Shown here in pieces: positions 59,183 to 64,000 of a stretch of 64,000 nt of DNA; the first letter of the stretch is position 1; every line of letters starts with the position of its first letter. Position numbers and translations under genes: made by a program. The notes below the pieces were generated by a model. The model saw only the letters and a list, made by a program, of their open reading frames with translations, was not told the DNA's origin and did not search any database. Source of the DNA: Papio anubis (Eukaryota > Chordata > Mammalia > Primates > Cercopithecidae). The DNA lies in the NCBI RefSeq assembly GCF_008728515.1, contig NC_044978.1:1507771-1571770 (forward strand). The letters run 5' to 3'.

Positions 59183-59400
59183 CTTTGATTCCCGCCCCTC
59201 CGGAAGTGCCAGCTCTAGCCACTTTGGAGAGAGAACCACTGCAGCAGCTATGCCTGTTGCTGGTTGAAGAAAAGAAACCACCTCAGCTACAAATGTAAAC
59301 GTTCAGTAGTACTCTTGTTTAAAAGTGGTTCTAACTGAAACTGTCTGTAAAAGTACCAGACAGGTATATATGGCACTGCTCAAAGCAAATAAAAAGAAGT
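59183..59400 (+). other. candidate terminal exon (acceptor, short open frame, AATAAA)
   Basis: A good acceptor (GGTTTCTCTTCGCAG) ends at 59182. The frame CTT-TGA is closed, but the next frame is open from 59185 to a TGA at 59265-59267, giving FDSRPSGSASSSHFGERTTA then AAMPVAG. An AATAAA follows at 59388-59393. Together this looks like the last coding exon and 3' end of a gene or the end of an lncRNA. The peptide is Ser/Ala-rich and I do not recognise it. The same frame is also open upstream into the Alu, so it may be chance. Confidence 0.3.
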
Positions 59401-60165
59401 ATGGTCTTCTGTCAAAGTTTTCATGTACCTGTTAGGACGGCTCAGGCCTCAGCATTAAATGGGGGCAACCTTTTGACTGCGGTGACGTATTTTGCTGTGT
59501 TGATCAAATCTCTTGTCATAGAAATCTATTCTGTAATGCTTTTTACATTTCAAATTTTGAATTATTCATTACATTTCAAATGTATATATGTGTGTGTGCA
59601 TGTGTGTGTGCATATGTGTGTAAGTTAACTTGTGTTTTAGGTATTGGTCATTTACATAATTTATATTGATTTACTGAATTATTCAGAAATAGAAAAACAA
59701 ATTCAGTGTGAAAGGTTAAGTAACATATGGGCTAACCCACAGACTTTTCACTACACCCAATCTAATGCAAAGTTATGTTTTGTTTTTTGCTTTTTAATTG
59801 CCAAGTTTAAATTCACAAATCAGGTTAAAGAATATCACCTGAATAAGTGTGGCCATAAGATCAGCAAAAAATGGATCACAACTGGGTAATAAATAATCAA
59901 TCGCCAATGAATGTCTTGAAGTTCTTAAAGAAATACATTTATGATCAAATTTGTGAGCTGTTATTAGAAATGTAGTTTACATCCGTGAAAGCTAAGTAAG
60001 CAAACACAAATAAAATGGACTGCAGATATGGCCACAGTATGTAAAAATCCAGATTCTGATTCTACGTGATCCTTTGTCTAGAATATTGCAGCTGTAGTTA
60101 GCCCTGTTTAACGATGCGACTGTCCTTTTGCATTCACACTTTACCAAATTCCTGCAATAATGTTA
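59401..60165. other. unique AT-rich sequence with (TG)n
   Basis: An imperfect (TG)n tract at about 59583-59625 (TATATATGTGTGTGTGCATG). No gene recognised; frames of 75 and 81 codons are AT-driven. Confidence 0.45.
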
Positions 60166-60525
60166 CTAAAATGTCTCAGGAACAGAGATTTCACTTATAA
60201 GGAGAGATGTCTGATTCAAGCATTTAACATCTTGCCTTTGAGGTATTTTTCTGGAGGTTTTAAACAGCCATCCACGCAGTTCCTGTTTTAATTTATGTGG
60301 CTCTGTGAGTCGCCATGGCTGTATTCTATAATCAGCCAAAGGTCTACCAGCTCCCTTCAAAGATGTAACTTTCCTTTCAAGGCAATGGCCACGGAGGCAC
60401 ACCGACAGGCACTCACTGCCTCCTTCATCTTCGTGGAAATGTAGACTTCGAGACACAGTCTGCTCGTTTCTAACTTTATTCATCAGAAATGTTTGAAACC
60501 ATGTTTTACCTTTTGCTGCATACAC
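60166..60525 (-). other. unrecognised 119-codon open frame in unique DNA
   Basis: Reverse frame starting MYAAKGKTWFQTFLMNKVRN, containing basic stretches and no signal peptide or known motif. It is the longest frame free of repeats outside the CpG-rich region. No obvious splice signals or Kozak context. Possibly a decayed retrocopy or chance. Confidence 0.2.
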
Positions 60526-61256
60526 GGAGGTTTGGAGCAGCCCCCACTACTTTTTGTCAAATCCAGTTCCAGGCAGCCCACCTGGCCAGACTGTGTCAAC
60601 ACAACTGGGCAGGACTAACTTTTTGTCCTTAGATTCCATTTGAAATTTTTAATCACATGTTTATTAAACCTCTTATTCAGGAAAGAATTGGCACTGTAGG
60701 TAATGCCAATCTGATTTAATATGATTGTTGTTTAACTCTATTTTACCAAAAAAATTAAAAATCTGTATTAGAACTTTATGTACCGCAGTTTTTATACATC
60801 ACTGGTTTTATAGTTATATTGAATATTACTGACTATTCCTCATTAAATTGTGCTTGAACTTACTATATTTAAAATGTGGTATCATTTTAATCTTCAAAAT
60901 AAAAAATGGGTATCTATTAATAATTTACTACAAAAGATTATCCTCATTTTCAAGTAACACTTTTTGTTTGCTTGTAACACTTTTCTTCCACTTAATTTTG
61001 GAAATGTTTCTAACTCATCTAAGCTGAATTGTTTATTTATTCATTTCATGAATCAGTTGTAATCGTGTGGAGTGTGTCAGTGGATAAGTATTGTAGATAG
61101 CGTAAATTATGTATCCTGCTTGACATTAAATCCACGTTATTAATATTTTTACTTTATTTTACAGAAAACTATGTTACATTAAAAATAATTTTTAAAAGAG
61201 GAAGTTACGTTCAAGTTATGCAGCTATATCTGAATTTGACATTTTTCTCTTTCCCC
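60526..61256. other. unique AT-rich sequence
   Basis: No gene or repeat recognised. Confidence 0.45.
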
Positions 61257-61258
61257 AG

Positions 61259-61385
61259 ATACCACACCCACATGATCCTTACTTTCGTGGTATAAAGACC
61301 GAGCACAAAGTCATCTCCACTAGAGGAAAACGCTCTTTGCTCTACCCTTTCTACAGCGCTACCAGTTCAAGCAAACAGATTGCCA

Positions 61386-61386
<1 letters not shown>
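61259..61386 (+). other. candidate exon cut by an Alu
   Basis: A textbook acceptor (TTTTTCTCTTTCCCCAG) ends at 61258. The following sequence is open for 44 codons (IPHPHDPYFRGIKTEHKVIS then TRGKRSLLYPFYSATSSSKQ) up to an Alu inserted at 61386, which would have destroyed or lengthened the exon. No donor is seen before the Alu. Not recognised as a known protein. Confidence 0.3.
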
Positions 61387-61689
<303 letters not shown>

Positions 61690-61777
61690 ACACTGCCTAC
61701 CCTTAAATAAGTATTTTTTAAAAAGAAAAGGACAATCTGTAAATATAAATTACAAAAGAATAAAAGCAGAGGTCTTT

Positions 61778-63424
<1,647 letters not shown>

Positions 63425-63795
63425 CAGATTCTCCTCAACTTGCGACGGAGTTGTGTGCACCCCCTACTCCCCATTAAACCCATCCTAAGTTGAAAATAAC
63501 CTAAGTGGAAAGTGCATTTAATACACCTACCACACAGAACATCACAGCCATGCCTAGCCAGCCTCAGATGTGCTCAGAGCATTTATATTGGTCTACAGTT
63601 GGGCAAAATCATCTGACACAAAGCCTATTTTGTAGTAAACAAAGGGCCGAATATCTCATGTAATTTATTAATGACTCTACTGAAGTGAAAAACAGAATGG
63701 TCGTAGTGTGCTTTCTACTCAATGTCTATCATTTAGCGCCATTGCAAAGTTGAAAAATCCTCAATCGAACCATTGTAAATCAGAGACTGTATATT
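63425..63795. mobile_element. Tigger-like (TcMar) non-autonomous DNA transposon
   Basis: Ends are inverted copies of a CGACTTACGATGG-like motif: CTCAACTTGCGACGGAGTTG at the left and TCGAACCATTGTAAATCAGA at the right. Internally 'cctaagttgaaaataacctaag', 'ctacagttgggcaaaatcatctgacacaaagcctattttgtag' and 'atctcatgtaatttatt' match a common mammalian Tigger-type element. It has no transposase. Confidence 0.8.
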
Positions 63796-64000
63796 TAATT
63801 TTAAAAGTTCATGCAACACCCTATGAGGTTTCTATTTCAAATTTATTAAATTATAGAAAACTGGGAAAACACTGATTTTATATTCATAGACCTACCCCTT
63901 GGCCCCTGAACTATGTATTTCTGTTACCCTATTTCTTTTTTCCATTTCCACTTATTTATCTGTTCATTTATTTGTTTAAAAGGTGAATGCCTAATATATG
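63796..64000. other. unique AT-rich sequence to window end
   Basis: Nothing recognised. Confidence 0.45.

Overview
This window is nuclear DNA of a primate and reads as a repeat-dense intergenic or deep intronic stretch. No protein-coding or RNA gene could be recognised in it. About 43 Alu copies or pieces occupy roughly a fifth of the sequence, on both strands, with A-tails and many target-site duplications. Several younger copies carry a shortened right-arm start (GTGGCGGCGCCTGTAG, or its complement) and the reverse-strand string GCCGGATCT in place of the usual GCGCGATCT. I associate these variants with the Old World monkey AluY lineage, so macaque, baboon or guenon relatives are more likely than human or ape. 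This is an inference that a lookup should confirm.

Layout. 0-10 kb: an antisense L1 3' end, several Alus, ancient MIR/L2 relics and a fused Alu pair sharing one target duplication. 10-12 kb: a CpG-island-like stretch (about 10310-10576) with open frames on both strands, the best promoter-like sequence here. 14-20 kb: an antisense LTR12 (HERV9-type) LTR, a 36-37 bp minisatellite, a MaLR LTR, a hAT fossil and two ERV1-type LTRs in a row. 20-25 kb: mostly unique AT-rich DNA. 25-29.5 kb: a long antisense L1 hit by three Alus, a younger L1 end and a broken Alu. 30-42 kb: a TG tract, an L1 3' end with a clean 15 bp duplication, MIR/L2 relics, a MaLR LTR and a 16 bp inverted repeat at 41 kb. 42-46 kb: three adjacent LTRs, the first a MER9-like solo LTR with a perfect 6 bp duplication, then an LTR12 nested inside an Alu. 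46-52 kb: a hAT relic broken by Alus, an L1 3' end, several Alus and another MaLR LTR. 52-64 kb: mostly unique DNA with a strong CTCF-type motif at 54.2 kb, three segments that look like exons (57.6-57.8, 59.18-59.39, 61.26-61.39 kb), L2 and a Tigger-like element at the end.

There is no sign of genes working together. Functional sequence, if any, would be the CpG island near 10.4 kb, the CTCF motif, the LTR12 enhancer/promoter repeats and the exon-like segments at 57-61 kb. All of these are predictions from sequence alone. I found no previously undescribed system here. Subfamily names are from memory of consensus features and are given only as far as the sequence supports them.
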